From: Fervidobacterium pennivorans DSM 9078
Lineage (GTDB): Bacteria; Thermotogota; Thermotogae; Thermotogales; Fervidobacteriaceae
DNA: 64,000 bases
Assembly (NCBI RefSeq): GCF_000235405.2
Contig: NC_017095.1
Span: 1,389,501-1,453,500, forward strand
Reading direction: 5' to 3'
Shown: positions 8,144 through 17,057 of the stretch, piece by piece
How positions within the stretch are numbered: the stretch's first letter is position 1
Layout: the number at the start of each line of letters is the position of its first letter
Position numbers and translations under genes: made by a program
Notes under the pieces: generated by a model
The model's input: the letters and a program-made list of their open reading frames with translations, nothing else
What the model was told of the DNA's origin: nothing
Databases searched by the model: none

Positions 8144-9868
8144 ATGAGTTTGGCAGAAAATGAAAAGAAAACTATTCTAAAAAAACTTATTCTTTTGCCT
8201 TTTATTGTGGTCACGGTTATCGATTTACCTGCACTCTTGTTCAGCTATTATGTCTTTGCGGCCATTGGGAATTACCCTGTTGTAAATATACTTCTTGGAT
8301 ATCTAATCAATTTAGTTGTGCTCCTCCCGGTCGTACTTTTTTTGATTAGGACTAACGTGGGAAAGGCATTCGAGGGCAAAGGTTTTAACATCCCAATATA
8401 CATGTCTGTGGTGTTGTTCACTGCCAATATAGTGGCAGCAACTATCGTGGGGCTTTTTGCAAGTAAATTAGCTCCGCTTCCCGAAAGCGCACTTATGCTC
8501 AGATTGTCTGGTGCACTTGCAATAAATATGGATATAATTGCACTTGTGTTGTATATTTATTCAAAGATGAATGTTGCTCAAGTAGTCGATAGCAAGATAT
8601 TTCATAAATTCATGATTCCAACTACCACAAAGTTGAGTGTGGGCGTTATGGCTGTATCACTTTGGATTGGTCCCGCACTGCTAAAATATGCGACGCTCGC
8701 TTTTGAGATTGAAAACTCTGTACAATTCAAGCTTGTGTTAATAAGCATTGCGCTGAATATTGTAATCGCAGTAGTTACCATCGTTCTTGCAAGGAGTGTT
8801 CTAAAAGGTCTGCCGTCGCTCAAGCAAGCATTTGAAAAGATTGCAACTGGTGATTTGACATACAGGGTTGAGGTTAACTCTATAGACGAATTCTGGCAAA
8901 TCAATTCGCTCCTTAATCATGCAGTGGAAAGTATTTCAAGGCTTATCTCTGAGTCAAAGAACGCTTCCGAAAAGACGGAAAAATCACTTGAAACATTTGA
9001 AAGAACTTTCGCTAACTTCGAAAATCTATCAATCTCTTTTTCTGCAGTAATTGAGAAACAGCAAGAGGATATCTCTCGCATCTCCGCATCTGTCGAAGAG
9101 ATAAATGCAACTATTGAGGAGCTTTCAAGCCAATCACAAGGTCTAAGCAACCTTGCTGCCCAGGCAGCGGAATTAGCAAAGATGCTTGAAGAAAGAGCAG
9201 CACTTGGAAGTAAGGAACTTGAAAATGTCAGGAACATTACCAGTGGTTTTGTGAAAGAATATGAAGAACTAAGAAACGGAATTAGAGACCTGAGTTCTGC
9301 GACAAAGAACATAGGCAGTATTATCGAAACCGTGAGGCAAATAGCAGAGCAGACCAATTTACTCGCTCTGAACGCAGCCATTGAGGCGGCAAGGGCAGGT
9401 GAAGCAGGAAGAGGTTTTGCAGTTGTTGCCGATGAGATAAGAAAATTAGCAGAACAAACAAAGACTTCGACTGATACAATAAACTCAACAATATCGGCAG
9501 TGGATACATATTCCAAAGCTCTGGAAAGTCAGATAGAAAAGCTTTACACGGAAGTTGAGCAGACTGAACATGGTTACAAAAGAGTTTCAGAAAGTTTTGA
9601 ACAGATAGCCAAGTCTATATCAGAACTAACAAACGTAATAGACAACGTTGCGGCACATTCACAGGAGCAGACAGCAAGTGCGGAAGAGATGAGTTCTGCA
9701 TCCACAGAGATAGTCCACAGTATACAGGCAATCGAAGAAAGTGGTTCACGTATACTTGAAAGCATGAAGGCGAGCGTTGAAGAAATTGGAAATATCCGAA
9801 GACAAGTCGAGCAACTTAGGGACGTTGTTGATAGGTTAGTTTCCGAGCTCAACAAATTCAAGGTGTGA
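8144..9868 (+). CDS. Methyl-accepting chemotaxis protein with six-helix membrane sensor
   Basis: A 574-residue chemoreceptor. Unlike classical receptors it has no large periplasmic domain; I count about six membrane helices (about 15-40, 46-68, 83-106, 122-141, 164-183, 196-217) joined by short loops. A HAMP-like linker follows ([22 protein letters not shown], about 221-242), then a long coiled coil with the conserved hairpin tip [19 protein letters not shown] near residue 405. The signal input is therefore probably sensed in the membrane, for example a membrane property or electron transport state. Start ATG 8144 has GGAGGTGCGCTT upstream. It is monocistronic, with its own promoter and terminator. 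Confidence 0.92.
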   Translation: MSLAENEKKTILKKLILLPFIVVTVIDLPALLFSYYVFAAIGNYPVVNILLGYLINLVVLLPVVLFLIRTNVGKAFEGKGFNIPIYMSVVLFTANIVAATIVGLFASKLAPLPESALMLRLSGALAINMDIIALVLYIYSKMNVAQVVDSKIFHKFMIPTTTKLSVGVMAVSLWIGPALLKYATLAFEIENSVQFKLVLISIALNIVIAVVTIVLARSVLKGLPSLKQAFEKIATGDLTYRVEVNSIDEFWQINSLLNHAVESISRLISESKNASEKTEKSLETFERTFANFENLSISFSAVIEKQQEDISRISASVEEINATIEELSSQSQGLSNLAAQAAELAKMLEERAALGSKELENVRNITSGFVKEYEELRNGIRDLSSATKNIGSIIETVRQIAEQTNLLALNAAIEAARAGEAGRGFAVVADEIRKLAEQTKTSTDTINSTISAVDTYSKALESQIEKLYTEVEQTEHGYKRVSESFEQIAKSISELTNVIDNVAAHSQEQTASAEEMSSASTEIVHSIQAIEESGSRILESMKASVEEIGNIRRQVEQLRDVVDRLVSELNKFKV

Positions 9869-9890
9869 AAAGATTCAAAATACCAAAAGA

Positions 9891-9921
9891 AGCTCCCCAG
9901 ATGGGGAGCTATTTTTATTTA
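9891..9921. terminator. Bidirectional intrinsic terminator
   Basis: An 8-bp stem AGCTCCCC (9891-9898) / GGGGAGCT (9903-9910) with a 4-nt loop is followed by ATTTTTATTT on the plus strand, and by a shorter TTCTTTT run on the minus strand. It ends the chemoreceptor gene and the convergent lipoprotein gene, whose stop codon at 9915 lies just beside it. Confidence 0.9.
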
Positions 9922-11465
9922 TTGCCTGTTACAAAGAGATAGTACTTCTCAGGTGCAATAACCACGGGTGAAATTTTGAAGTTGTAATCACAGTTTACAC
10001 TCAGCGACAAGGAGTTATTTTCATTATCGTTCCACATCACTGCTATTAGTTCCGGTGCCCATTCGTAAGGTTTACCTGGTTGAAGCTTTGCATCAGGTAA
10101 ATCTTTCCAAGCGTAGCTGCTCATGTTGATTGTTACAATTGATGAATCGCTTGTAAAGTAAGGAACATCAACAATTGGATAATGAAAAATTCCACTATTA
10201 ACGGTTAAGTCGTATATCCATATATCGTAAAGATATTTGATTTTCCCTTCGTACTTTTCTACACCAGATATTTTCCAGCTAAATGTAGGAGATAAAGAGA
10301 CATTGGTTGCTCCATCCAAAGGGGAAACATCCGTTATCTCAATCATAGGCAGCGGCTCAACACTACCAAGGAATACTTTTGGTCCTTCTATTCCACCATA
10401 TTTCGAAGCTATAGCATACCAAACCCTACTTCCAGGTTTAATATCGCTTGTGTCATAGTAGGTGTCTTGTTTTGAACTAACAACTGTGAGTTTTTCATAC
10501 TTTATGCCATCGTATGATTTATAGATAACGTATCCATCAGGTTCATCCGTTTTGCTTTTTTGCATGCTTTCAGACCATCTTTTCCAAGAGAGCTTTACGT
10601 ATAGGTTTGTAGAACTTTTGCTTTGGTTTGGCATGCTACTGTCCTGGGTTGAGTAATATTTTGTAGTCGTGTTCAGATTGTAGGCAAAAACCGCAGGTTG
10701 GTCGGCTTCTACCACATAAGGATTAACTTTCAAATCCGTTAATTTGGTTACCGTAAGAGGAACAACAACCTCGTATCTATTATCGTTTACATCGTAAGCA
10801 TCTATAAAAAGATATACCTTTCCTGAGAAAGGTGTTAAATCTAACTCCCCTTCAAGAACATTAGACTCAGCAAACAGCCTTGGAGAAGCAAGATATTCAG
10901 CACCTGGCGGATTACCCAGTTTTGCATACATAAAAGATACGGGGAAATTTGAAGTTGTGCTTTGCGCTGAGATATAGATATAAGACAGTCCAAAAATGTT
11001 GTATATAGAGTTACCATCAAAGAGTAATTTGGAAACTTTGTTTTTTGAAGTGTAGATATCGAACAATATGTTCATTTCATTTTGATTTTGTTCTGATGGC
11101 AGTAACTTTGTCTTTCTTAATGTCGTATTAAGCACGAGTGGTGAATGGATGTTTAAAATCTTTATAGTAGTCTTTGCATGTCCGTTTTTCGAGATTCTTA
11201 ATAAGTATGGTCCTGAATACAACTTAACACTAAAACGCACTTTTCCATCACTTGTTCTCTTTGTATCAACGACACGCCCATCTTTGATAAGCTCTACGTT
11301 CGCATCATCAACAGCTGGACCACTGTTGTACTCAGAAACGTAAAGCGAAATCTCAACATTTTCTGTAGCCGGTTTTAGGATAATACATGAACTAAGTAAC
11401 ATTAAGAAAAGTATAATTACGGATGCAAAGAATTTATACACCCATCCTTTAGTCATTTGTCGCAC
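9915..11465 (-). CDS. Lipoprotein with carboxypeptidase-regulatory-like and fibronectin III-like domains
   Basis: A 516-residue predicted surface lipoprotein. The start GTG 11465 has GAGGAG 9 nt upstream; an in-frame ATG at 11456 is too far from it. The signal ends in LMLLSSC, so Cys27 is the lipidation site. Residues about 36-105 look like a carboxypeptidase regulatory-like beta-sandwich (DDANVELIKDGRVVDTKRTSDGKVRF). About residues 300-385 look like a fibronectin III domain (SWKR...DGYVIYKSYDGIKYEKL...YYDTSDIKPGSRVWYAI), followed by another sandwich starting PLDGATNVSLSPTFSW. No catalytic motif is seen. It lies 44 bp downstream of the fervidolysin-like protease, suggesting a joint extracellular role such as substrate binding or protease docking. 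Confidence 0.8.
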   Translation of the reverse strand: MRQMTKGWVYKFFASVIILFLMLLSSCIILKPATENVEISLYVSEYNSGPAVDDANVELIKDGRVVDTKRTSDGKVRFSVKLYSGPYLLRISKNGHAKTTIKILNIHSPLVLNTTLRKTKLLPSEQNQNEMNILFDIYTSKNKVSKLLFDGNSIYNIFGLSYIYISAQSTTSNFPVSFMYAKLGNPPGAEYLASPRLFAESNVLEGELDLTPFSGKVYLFIDAYDVNDNRYEVVVPLTVTKLTDLKVNPYVVEADQPAVFAYNLNTTTKYYSTQDSSMPNQSKSSTNLYVKLSWKRWSESMQKSKTDEPDGYVIYKSYDGIKYEKLTVVSSKQDTYYDTSDIKPGSRVWYAIASKYGGIEGPKVFLGSVEPLPMIEITDVSPLDGATNVSLSPTFSWKISGVEKYEGKIKYLYDIWIYDLTVNSGIFHYPIVDVPYFTSDSSIVTINMSSYAWKDLPDAKLQPGKPYEWAPELIAVMWNDNENNSLSLSVNCDYNFKISPVVIAPEKYYLFVTGNK

Positions 11466-11508
11466 AAATTCACGCTCCTCAATTAATTCGTTTCTATTTT
11501 GAACTCTT

Positions 11509-13602
11509 TTATTCCAACTTACCAAAAAGTGTCCACCATGCATATGGACCTTTGTTATCGTAAATGTAAGTTTCCGTTGCGTCTTTGAGTATCTTTCCAC
11601 CAACCGATATGTGCGTGCCGTTGATTGTTAGAGTTCCAGAAACGGATATATTCACGTCTGCTTTTTGAGAAACTCTTAGCTTTATTAAATAACGCCCACT
11701 TAGCTCTGAAAAATCAACGGTATTGCTTGCTAAATCTTTTGTAATTTCGTATCCAGTTTCCGTTGGTAACTTCGTCACATCCACAAAAACGATTTGGGGA
11801 TTCACTGCAACTTCCGGTATATCTATTTCCAGGAATGCTTGTGAGGAAAATCTTACAATATCGGACTTATTTTCGTTTAAAGTTTGATGGAAAGTCAACG
11901 TTCGTTCCTCTGCCTTTCTATGAGCTATTCGCATCAATCCCTCAGAATTTTCCTTCGAATCTGGACCGCTGACTATTACGTTGTAATCACCTGTGTCTAT
12001 ACCAATAAACTTCGCACTTCCTTCTGCGTTTGTTTTGGCAAAATACCGAACATTTCGCCCATTCCTCGCAACGCCTATAAGTGAAACACTCACTGAAGGT
12101 ATGTTCCACTTTCCATACGCGTCTGTAACAGTTATGTGGTAATCTAATCCTCCGTCTACCGGTAAGTTCTTATTGACTGCGCTGGCATTTATCAATCCAA
12201 AACCAGCCTTTTCGTCGTAACCTTCAGTTCCGATATCAAAAGCGGTTTCTTCTAACATCTTTCTTATTTGCCAAGGTTTTGCATTCGGATATTTTTGCAA
12301 CAACAAAGCCACTAATCCAGACACATGTGGTGTTGCCATTGATGTTCCTGTCATGTAACCATAATAACCGTTGTTTTCCGCCAAAACAAAGCTCCTTCTA
12401 TCGTACCCTCTTGAACCTTCCTGAGGCATTGTTGAAATAATCGAAACTCCGGGTGCACACACACTTATCATCGGACTACCACTGGAAAAGTCCGCAACAA
12501 TATAATCTCCTCCGTTGAATTCCACAGCACTTACTTGTATAACTCCAGGATAATTCGCCGGATATTGGTAAGATTGTATTGATTTCGAATTACCCGCTGC
12601 TGCGACCACAACCACCCCTCTTTCGAGTGCGTAGTCAAATGCATCTTTAAGTGTCTGTGAATACCCTGCTCCACCCCACGAATTGCTCAATACATTCGCT
12701 CCATTATTAACTGCCCAAATTATCCCTTTTGCTGCGTAGTCATCTCCCACATACCAACCTCCGTTATCAAACAACACCACAGGCATTATTTTCGCGCCTG
12801 GCGCCACGCCTGCAATTCCTTTTCCATCAGATTTTGCAGCAATCGTACCTGCCACGTGTGTCCCATGTGAACCTCCAAAGGATGAGTCAATACCCTCTGG
12901 AAGGATTTCATCTGTAGATGGTCTGTAACCTTCTACCACTTGCCCTTGCAAATCTGGATGGGTCCCATCGACACCGGTATCTAAAACTGCGATGATAATA
13001 CCTTCGCCTTTGTATCCATTATTCCAAGCATCTTTAATCTTAATAGCCCTGAGCCCCCACAGGTACAGGTCAAGTGACTCACCTGAGTAGTTGGTGTATC
13101 CAGATAGCTTGGGAACGAAACCTTTTGTTTCAAATTCATCTGCTCGAGCAGTTATATCAGTTATATCAAACGGAACTAACTTTCTAACATAGACGTATTC
13201 AGCGTATCTTATTCCATATTTTCGTTTTACCATTTCGTTTTCCAAAAGCTGTAATGTTTCGCCTGCATTTTCAATCCTTACGGAGATTACTTTAATCTCT
13301 GGAATATGAACAACCAGCTTTCCGTTAAGTAAGTTCAAAATACTGTTGATTTTTTCCTCGTCAGAGTAACCAATGAGAATACGGTCAGCGTAATATTCGT
13401 TACCATTTTGCTCAACAGAAATTGTAGATTCTAGTGGCAGACTTTCCTGAGCATGGGTTTCTTGTTGCAGGCAGGAAGTTAAAGAAAGTAAAAGCAAGCT
13501 GAAAGTGAACGATAAAGACGAGAAAGAAAGAAGTAAACTTGCAAAAGACGTGCCTAAGTTCCTCAGAGTAATGATCGCTTTAAACTTCTGAAACTTTTTC
13601 AT
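11509..13602 (-). CDS. Fervidolysin-like subtilase (S8 serine protease)
   Basis: A secreted subtilisin-family protease of 697 residues, close in length and layout to fervidolysin, the keratin-degrading enzyme of Fervidobacterium pennivorans (about 699 residues). Residues 1-44 form a Ser/Leu-rich signal ending in the lipobox-like LTSC (Cys44). A propeptide of about 130 residues follows, then the catalytic domain with Asp208 (AVLDTGVDGTHPD), His246 (GSHGTHVAGT), Asn338 (AAAGNS) and Ser421 (GTSMATPHVSG). The C-terminal 190 residues are beta-sandwiches, the first carboxypeptidase-regulatory-like. ATG 13602 has AAGGAG upstream. The triad is complete, so an active protease is expected; keratin as substrate is inferred from the homologue only. 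Confidence 0.93.
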   Translation of the reverse strand: MKKFQKFKAIITLRNLGTSFASLLLSFSSLSFTFSLLLLSLTSCLQQETHAQESLPLESTISVEQNGNEYYADRILIGYSDEEKINSILNLLNGKLVVHIPEIKVISVRIENAGETLQLLENEMVKRKYGIRYAEYVYVRKLVPFDITDITARADEFETKGFVPKLSGYTNYSGESLDLYLWGLRAIKIKDAWNNGYKGEGIIIAVLDTGVDGTHPDLQGQVVEGYRPSTDEILPEGIDSSFGGSHGTHVAGTIAAKSDGKGIAGVAPGAKIMPVVLFDNGGWYVGDDYAAKGIIWAVNNGANVLSNSWGGAGYSQTLKDAFDYALERGVVVVAAAGNSKSIQSYQYPANYPGVIQVSAVEFNGGDYIVADFSSGSPMISVCAPGVSIISTMPQEGSRGYDRRSFVLAENNGYYGYMTGTSMATPHVSGLVALLLQKYPNAKPWQIRKMLEETAFDIGTEGYDEKAGFGLINASAVNKNLPVDGGLDYHITVTDAYGKWNIPSVSVSLIGVARNGRNVRYFAKTNAEGSAKFIGIDTGDYNVIVSGPDSKENSEGLMRIAHRKAEERTLTFHQTLNENKSDIVRFSSQAFLEIDIPEVAVNPQIVFVDVTKLPTETGYEITKDLASNTVDFSELSGRYLIKLRVSQKADVNISVSGTLTINGTHISVGGKILKDATETYIYDNKGPYAWWTLFGKLE

Positions 13603-13644
13603 TTCGAAGTCTTCTCCTTCCTTATCATCTTTTCACAGCATTTG

Positions 13645-15126
13645 TTATGTATTGTTTGTTTTACTCTTCTTCATTCCGTACATCCTTTTATCGACTTCTT
13701 TGTAAACATCACCTATCGTCTCGAATTCTGAAATTTCTAACATACCATACGATATAGAAATATTCTTTTCTTTCAGCGCTTCCACTATTCTTTTCATTAC
13801 CCGCTCAGCGTTTTCTACACCCGTTTCTGGTAAAACAAGAACAAATTCATCTCCCCCGTATCTTGCAACCACATCCATCGTTCTTATGTTTTTACATATT
13901 GTTTCAACTAAGGTTTTTAACACTTCGTCGCCATACACGTGTCCGTATGTGTCGTTAATTTTTTTAAATTCGTTAATATCCAGGAACACAACTGTTGCCT
14001 TAGCGTTTGTTCGCCTACATTTGTTCAATTCTTTTTCTAAAAATTGTTCCAAAAACCGCCTGCTGTATGCTCCAGTAAGATAGTCTTTTATCGATAGTTC
14101 GAAAAGTTTCGTCCTTTCTGTGTTCAGTTCATCCAGTATTTCGATAAACCTTAGTGCGAGGGATATGAAATGAGCTATCTTGTCAAAGATAGCAATCGTC
14201 GACTTTGAAAATTGGTCTTCGCCCTGCTTTTCGAACAAAATAACTCCTTTGATTAATCCACGAAATGATACTGGAACACCGTAAATTGTGAATACCTTGG
14301 TTGTGAACCGTCTTATATAGTAAAAGTCGTAACCATCACTTAAAGAGTTGTCTTTTTCAGAATTTCTGATATGGACTTTCAGACCCTTGTCAACTATATA
14401 CCTGGACAATGTTTTTTCCTCTGGCTTTACAACGAAACCGCTTCTATCATCTTCGTCTGTATACTTGAAGTAAGGAAAGTAAAGTTCACCTGTCGGTTTT
14501 AGTATTCCTATTCCAATGATGTCAACAAGTCCGTGGTTGGCGAGTATTCTTTTGATATCTTCACCAACCTCGTACAAGTTTATAGTTTCTCTTGAAAAAT
14601 GTTCACTAAAAATCTCGCTGAGCTCAGCTAATATAGTTACTTCTAAGTTCGATAGCTCGTTAGAAACATCTCTGGTTGTTAATACAACATACTCCTTGCC
14701 GTTGAGGTGCTTTCTGAAGTATTTTATTTCAAAATACTTCTGACCAACTTCTTTCCTCCACACTCTAGAGTATTCCGATACTTTTGCCTCGCGTTGTTTT
14801 TTAATTTCGTTTATCATATCATAAAAAACCAAATACTTTTCCGGGTGAGAAAACAATTCATCTAGTTCCTTTTTATCTCTTATCTCAATCCCTGCAAGAG
14901 CTGTATGCTCAAGTAAAATACTATTGATATACACCAACTCATTATCAATCCAGATTGCAATTCCCAGTTTTTCACCTTCTAAAACTATTCCCAATCCGCT
15001 TATAAATTCGTTGAGTGACTTTTCACTCTCTGTTTTCTCTTTCAGTTTGCGTCTATTTATCACAAAAAGAACAAATAAGATAGCGATAAGTAAGAAAAAC
15101 GGAGCAAGAATAACTTTCAGCAGCAT
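13645..15126 (-). CDS. Membrane-anchored PAS/GAF-GGDEF diguanylate cyclase
   Basis: A 493-residue cyclic-di-GMP synthase. One N-terminal membrane helix (LLKVILAPFFLLIAILFVLFVI) is followed by a PAS-like segment (about 50-160), a GAF-like domain (about 170-330) and a GGDEF domain. The catalytic RYGGDEF is intact, with an RTMD inhibitory site five residues upstream. I chose ATG 15126: AAGGAG is 8 nt away, and a terminator hairpin (15150-15182) sits directly upstream, inside the longer open frame that reaches 15216. It precedes the protease by 42 bp, so it is probably co-transcribed with the protease and lipoprotein. Confidence 0.88.
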   Translation of the reverse strand: MLLKVILAPFFLLIAILFVLFVINRRKLKEKTESEKSLNEFISGLGIVLEGEKLGIAIWIDNELVYINSILLEHTALAGIEIRDKKELDELFSHPEKYLVFYDMINEIKKQREAKVSEYSRVWRKEVGQKYFEIKYFRKHLNGKEYVVLTTRDVSNELSNLEVTILAELSEIFSEHFSRETINLYEVGEDIKRILANHGLVDIIGIGILKPTGELYFPYFKYTDEDDRSGFVVKPEEKTLSRYIVDKGLKVHIRNSEKDNSLSDGYDFYYIRRFTTKVFTIYGVPVSFRGLIKGVILFEKQGEDQFSKSTIAIFDKIAHFISLALRFIEILDELNTERTKLFELSIKDYLTGAYSRRFLEQFLEKELNKCRRTNAKATVVFLDINEFKKINDTYGHVYGDEVLKTLVETICKNIRTMDVVARYGGDEFVLVLPETGVENAERVMKRIVEALKEKNISISYGMLEISEFETIGDVYKEVDKRMYGMKKSKTNNT

Positions 15127-15144
15127 TTTACTCACTCCTTCAAA

Positions 15145-15184
15145 AAATAATGCCAAGGTTTTAAAAAAATCCCTTGGCATTATT
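15145..15184 (-). terminator. Intrinsic terminator of the ABC exporter gene
   Basis: On the minus strand a 10-bp stem, AATGCCAAGG / CCTTGGCATT, with an A/T-rich loop is followed by a run of Ts (ATTTTTT). It lies about 40 bp after the ABC gene stop at 15220 and before the cyclase ribosome site. Confidence 0.8.
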
Positions 15185-15219
15185 TTATCACAAATATTTG
15201 AATTTTGATAACTCATCTA

Positions 15220-16941
15220 TTACTCATCTATAACCAACTGTTTTTTGTACATCCTTGCATACAATCCATCGTTTTTCAAAAGTTCGTAGTGGGTTCCCTT
15301 TTCTAATACCACACCTTGGTCAAGTACGTAAATAACATCAGCGCTTTGGAGTACCTTAAGTCTGTGGGTTATTATTATCATCGTCGAACCTTTCATTTTA
15401 CTTCTTAGAGTTTGAATAATCTCTTCCTCAGTTTCCGGGTCTACTGCAGACAAACAATCGTCAAATATGTAGACATCTGCCTTTTTCATCAATGCTCTTG
15501 CTATTGTCAACCTCTGTCTCTGACCACCAGAAAGCATCACACCGCGTTGTCCAACGATTGTATCGTATTTGTCGGGAAATTTTTCAACATCTTCTTCAAC
15601 TGCTGATAATTTGATGTATTCTTTCACTTCTTCCAAGTCAAATTGCTCCATAGCAAATGCAACATTCTTCGCCACAGAGTCAGAGAAAAGAAAACTTTCC
15701 TGTGGGACATAAGAAATAAGTTCGCGGATATCGTATGAACGAATATCGTTGATATCTATCCCGTTGATAAAGACCTTTCCCCTGTCGACAGGGTAAAGTT
15801 TGCTGATGATTTTTACCAAAGTTGATTTCCCACTTCCTACAGTTCCGACAATACCAACGAACTGACCACGTTTCACCTCAAAATCAACGCCTTTTAATAC
15901 ATATCTCTCCGTTCCAGGGTATTTGAACCAGAGGTCTTTAACAGATATATCATCTATTCGATGTATTTCGACAGGCTTTTCTGGTTCTACCACTATTGGT
16001 TGCGCGTTGCTTATCTCTTTTAGCCTTTGCAGAGAGGCTCGTCCTTGTTGAATAACATTCATAACCATACCGTAAGCAGTAAGGGGCCAAATTAACATCC
16101 CTATGTAACTGTTGAAAGCAACGTAGTCACCAAGTGTAACCGTGCCTTTTATAACCATCGGTCCACCGACACTAAGTGCCAAGAAAAATGCAAGTGTTCC
16201 TATGAAATGGACTAGGGGCCACATAATACCCCATACGCGTATCAAAGACATCGTTGCTTTGAAATGTTCTTTTGCTTTTTTATCGAAAAGTTCTTCTATC
16301 TTTGGTAAAATAGAAAAGCTCTTTATTATCTTTATGCCATCCATAGTCTCTTCCGTATACCCACTTAGTTCCATGTAAACATCCTGTGCGTACCTCGACC
16401 TTCTAAAGATAAGCCTTCCGAAAAGCAGTGAGACCAAGATTATTCCCGGCAGCGGAATTAACGCAGTCAGTGTTAATCTCCAATTCGTAGATGTTGCCAT
16501 GAAGAATATCGTCATTGAGCTCATAAAGAGTGCATCTGTTAATTGGACAACTCCTATTCCAAGCATCCTTTCTACTGTGCTCACATCGTTTGTAAAATAT
16601 GCCATTATATCTCCCGAACGATGTTTATCAAAAAAATGCATATCCAAACTCAGAATCTTATCAAAAAGGTTCTTCTTTGCATAATAGTCAAAATAACGAG
16701 CACTTCCCATTATAAAATAACGCCACCAAAATCTACCAAATAGCATACCTAACGCAAGTGCAAGTATATTAAGGACAAAAAATCGCACTTCAGAAACATC
16801 TTTTATTGTCTGAAGCGCGTTAATGGCTTTCGCTATAACTTTGGGAACAAAAAGTTGGAGCATATCTATTACGATAAGCGATATGATGCCAAAAATGTAA
16901 AAATGCCACCTTTTTTTCAGAAATTCTCTGAACATGCGCAT
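15220..16941 (-). CDS. ABC exporter half-transporter (YheI/MdlA type, degenerate Walker B)
   Basis: A 573-residue permease-ATPase fusion. The membrane domain (about 1-310) starts RWHFYIFGIISLIVIDMLQLFVPK, like YheI/MdlA half-exporters. The ATPase has Walker A GTVGSGKST, signature LSGGQRQR and an H-loop ITHR. Its Walker B reads VYIFDDCLSAVD, with Asp where the catalytic Glu normally stands. That substitution marks the inactive site of heterodimeric exporters such as TM287/TM288. The usual partner half is not next to it, which is unusual. The start is ATG 16941 or ATG 16935; GGGAG is 4 or 10 nt away. Substrate unknown; multidrug or lipid export is typical. Confidence 0.87.
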   Translation of the reverse strand: MRMFREFLKKRWHFYIFGIISLIVIDMLQLFVPKVIAKAINALQTIKDVSEVRFFVLNILALALGMLFGRFWWRYFIMGSARYFDYYAKKNLFDKILSLDMHFFDKHRSGDIMAYFTNDVSTVERMLGIGVVQLTDALFMSSMTIFFMATSTNWRLTLTALIPLPGIILVSLLFGRLIFRRSRYAQDVYMELSGYTEETMDGIKIIKSFSILPKIEELFDKKAKEHFKATMSLIRVWGIMWPLVHFIGTLAFFLALSVGGPMVIKGTVTLGDYVAFNSYIGMLIWPLTAYGMVMNVIQQGRASLQRLKEISNAQPIVVEPEKPVEIHRIDDISVKDLWFKYPGTERYVLKGVDFEVKRGQFVGIVGTVGSGKSTLVKIISKLYPVDRGKVFINGIDINDIRSYDIRELISYVPQESFLFSDSVAKNVAFAMEQFDLEEVKEYIKLSAVEEDVEKFPDKYDTIVGQRGVMLSGGQRQRLTIARALMKKADVYIFDDCLSAVDPETEEEIIQTLRSKMKGSTMIIITHRLKVLQSADVIYVLDQGVVLEKGTHYELLKNDGLYARMYKKQLVIDE

Positions 16942-16987
16942 ATCACTCCCATTCAAAATAACTAAGAAAGTTTGTTTTGCGAACGAT

Positions 16988-16998
16988 ATTATACCACA
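16988..16998 (-). promoter_or_regulatory. Extended -10 promoter for the ABC exporter
   Basis: Minus strand TGTGG-TATAAT (TATAAT at 16993-16988) is identical over 11 bp to the promoter of the HD phosphohydrolase at 4366. The -35 region is poor. It lies about 50 bp before the ABC start. Confidence 0.55.
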
Positions 16999-17008
16999 CA
17001 TTGTAAAA

Positions 17009-17046
17009 AAATGGAGCCCCAAAAATGGGGCTCCAACGATTTTTTT
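17009..17046 (-). terminator. Intrinsic terminator of gdhA
   Basis: Minus strand GTTGGAGCCCCATTTTTGGGG-type hairpin: a 9-bp stem TGGAGCCCC / GGGGCTCCA around a short A/T loop (plus-strand 17013-17036), followed by TTTTTTT. It sits just after the gdhA stop codon and before the ABC promoter. Confidence 0.9.
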
Positions 17047-17057
17047 GTCAAATTTAA

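Noticed and set aside
15127..15216. N-terminal extension of the membrane diguanylate cyclase to 15216
   Set aside because: The extra frame encodes a strong terminator hairpin and lacks a ribosome site; ATG 15126 has AAGGAG at 8 nt.
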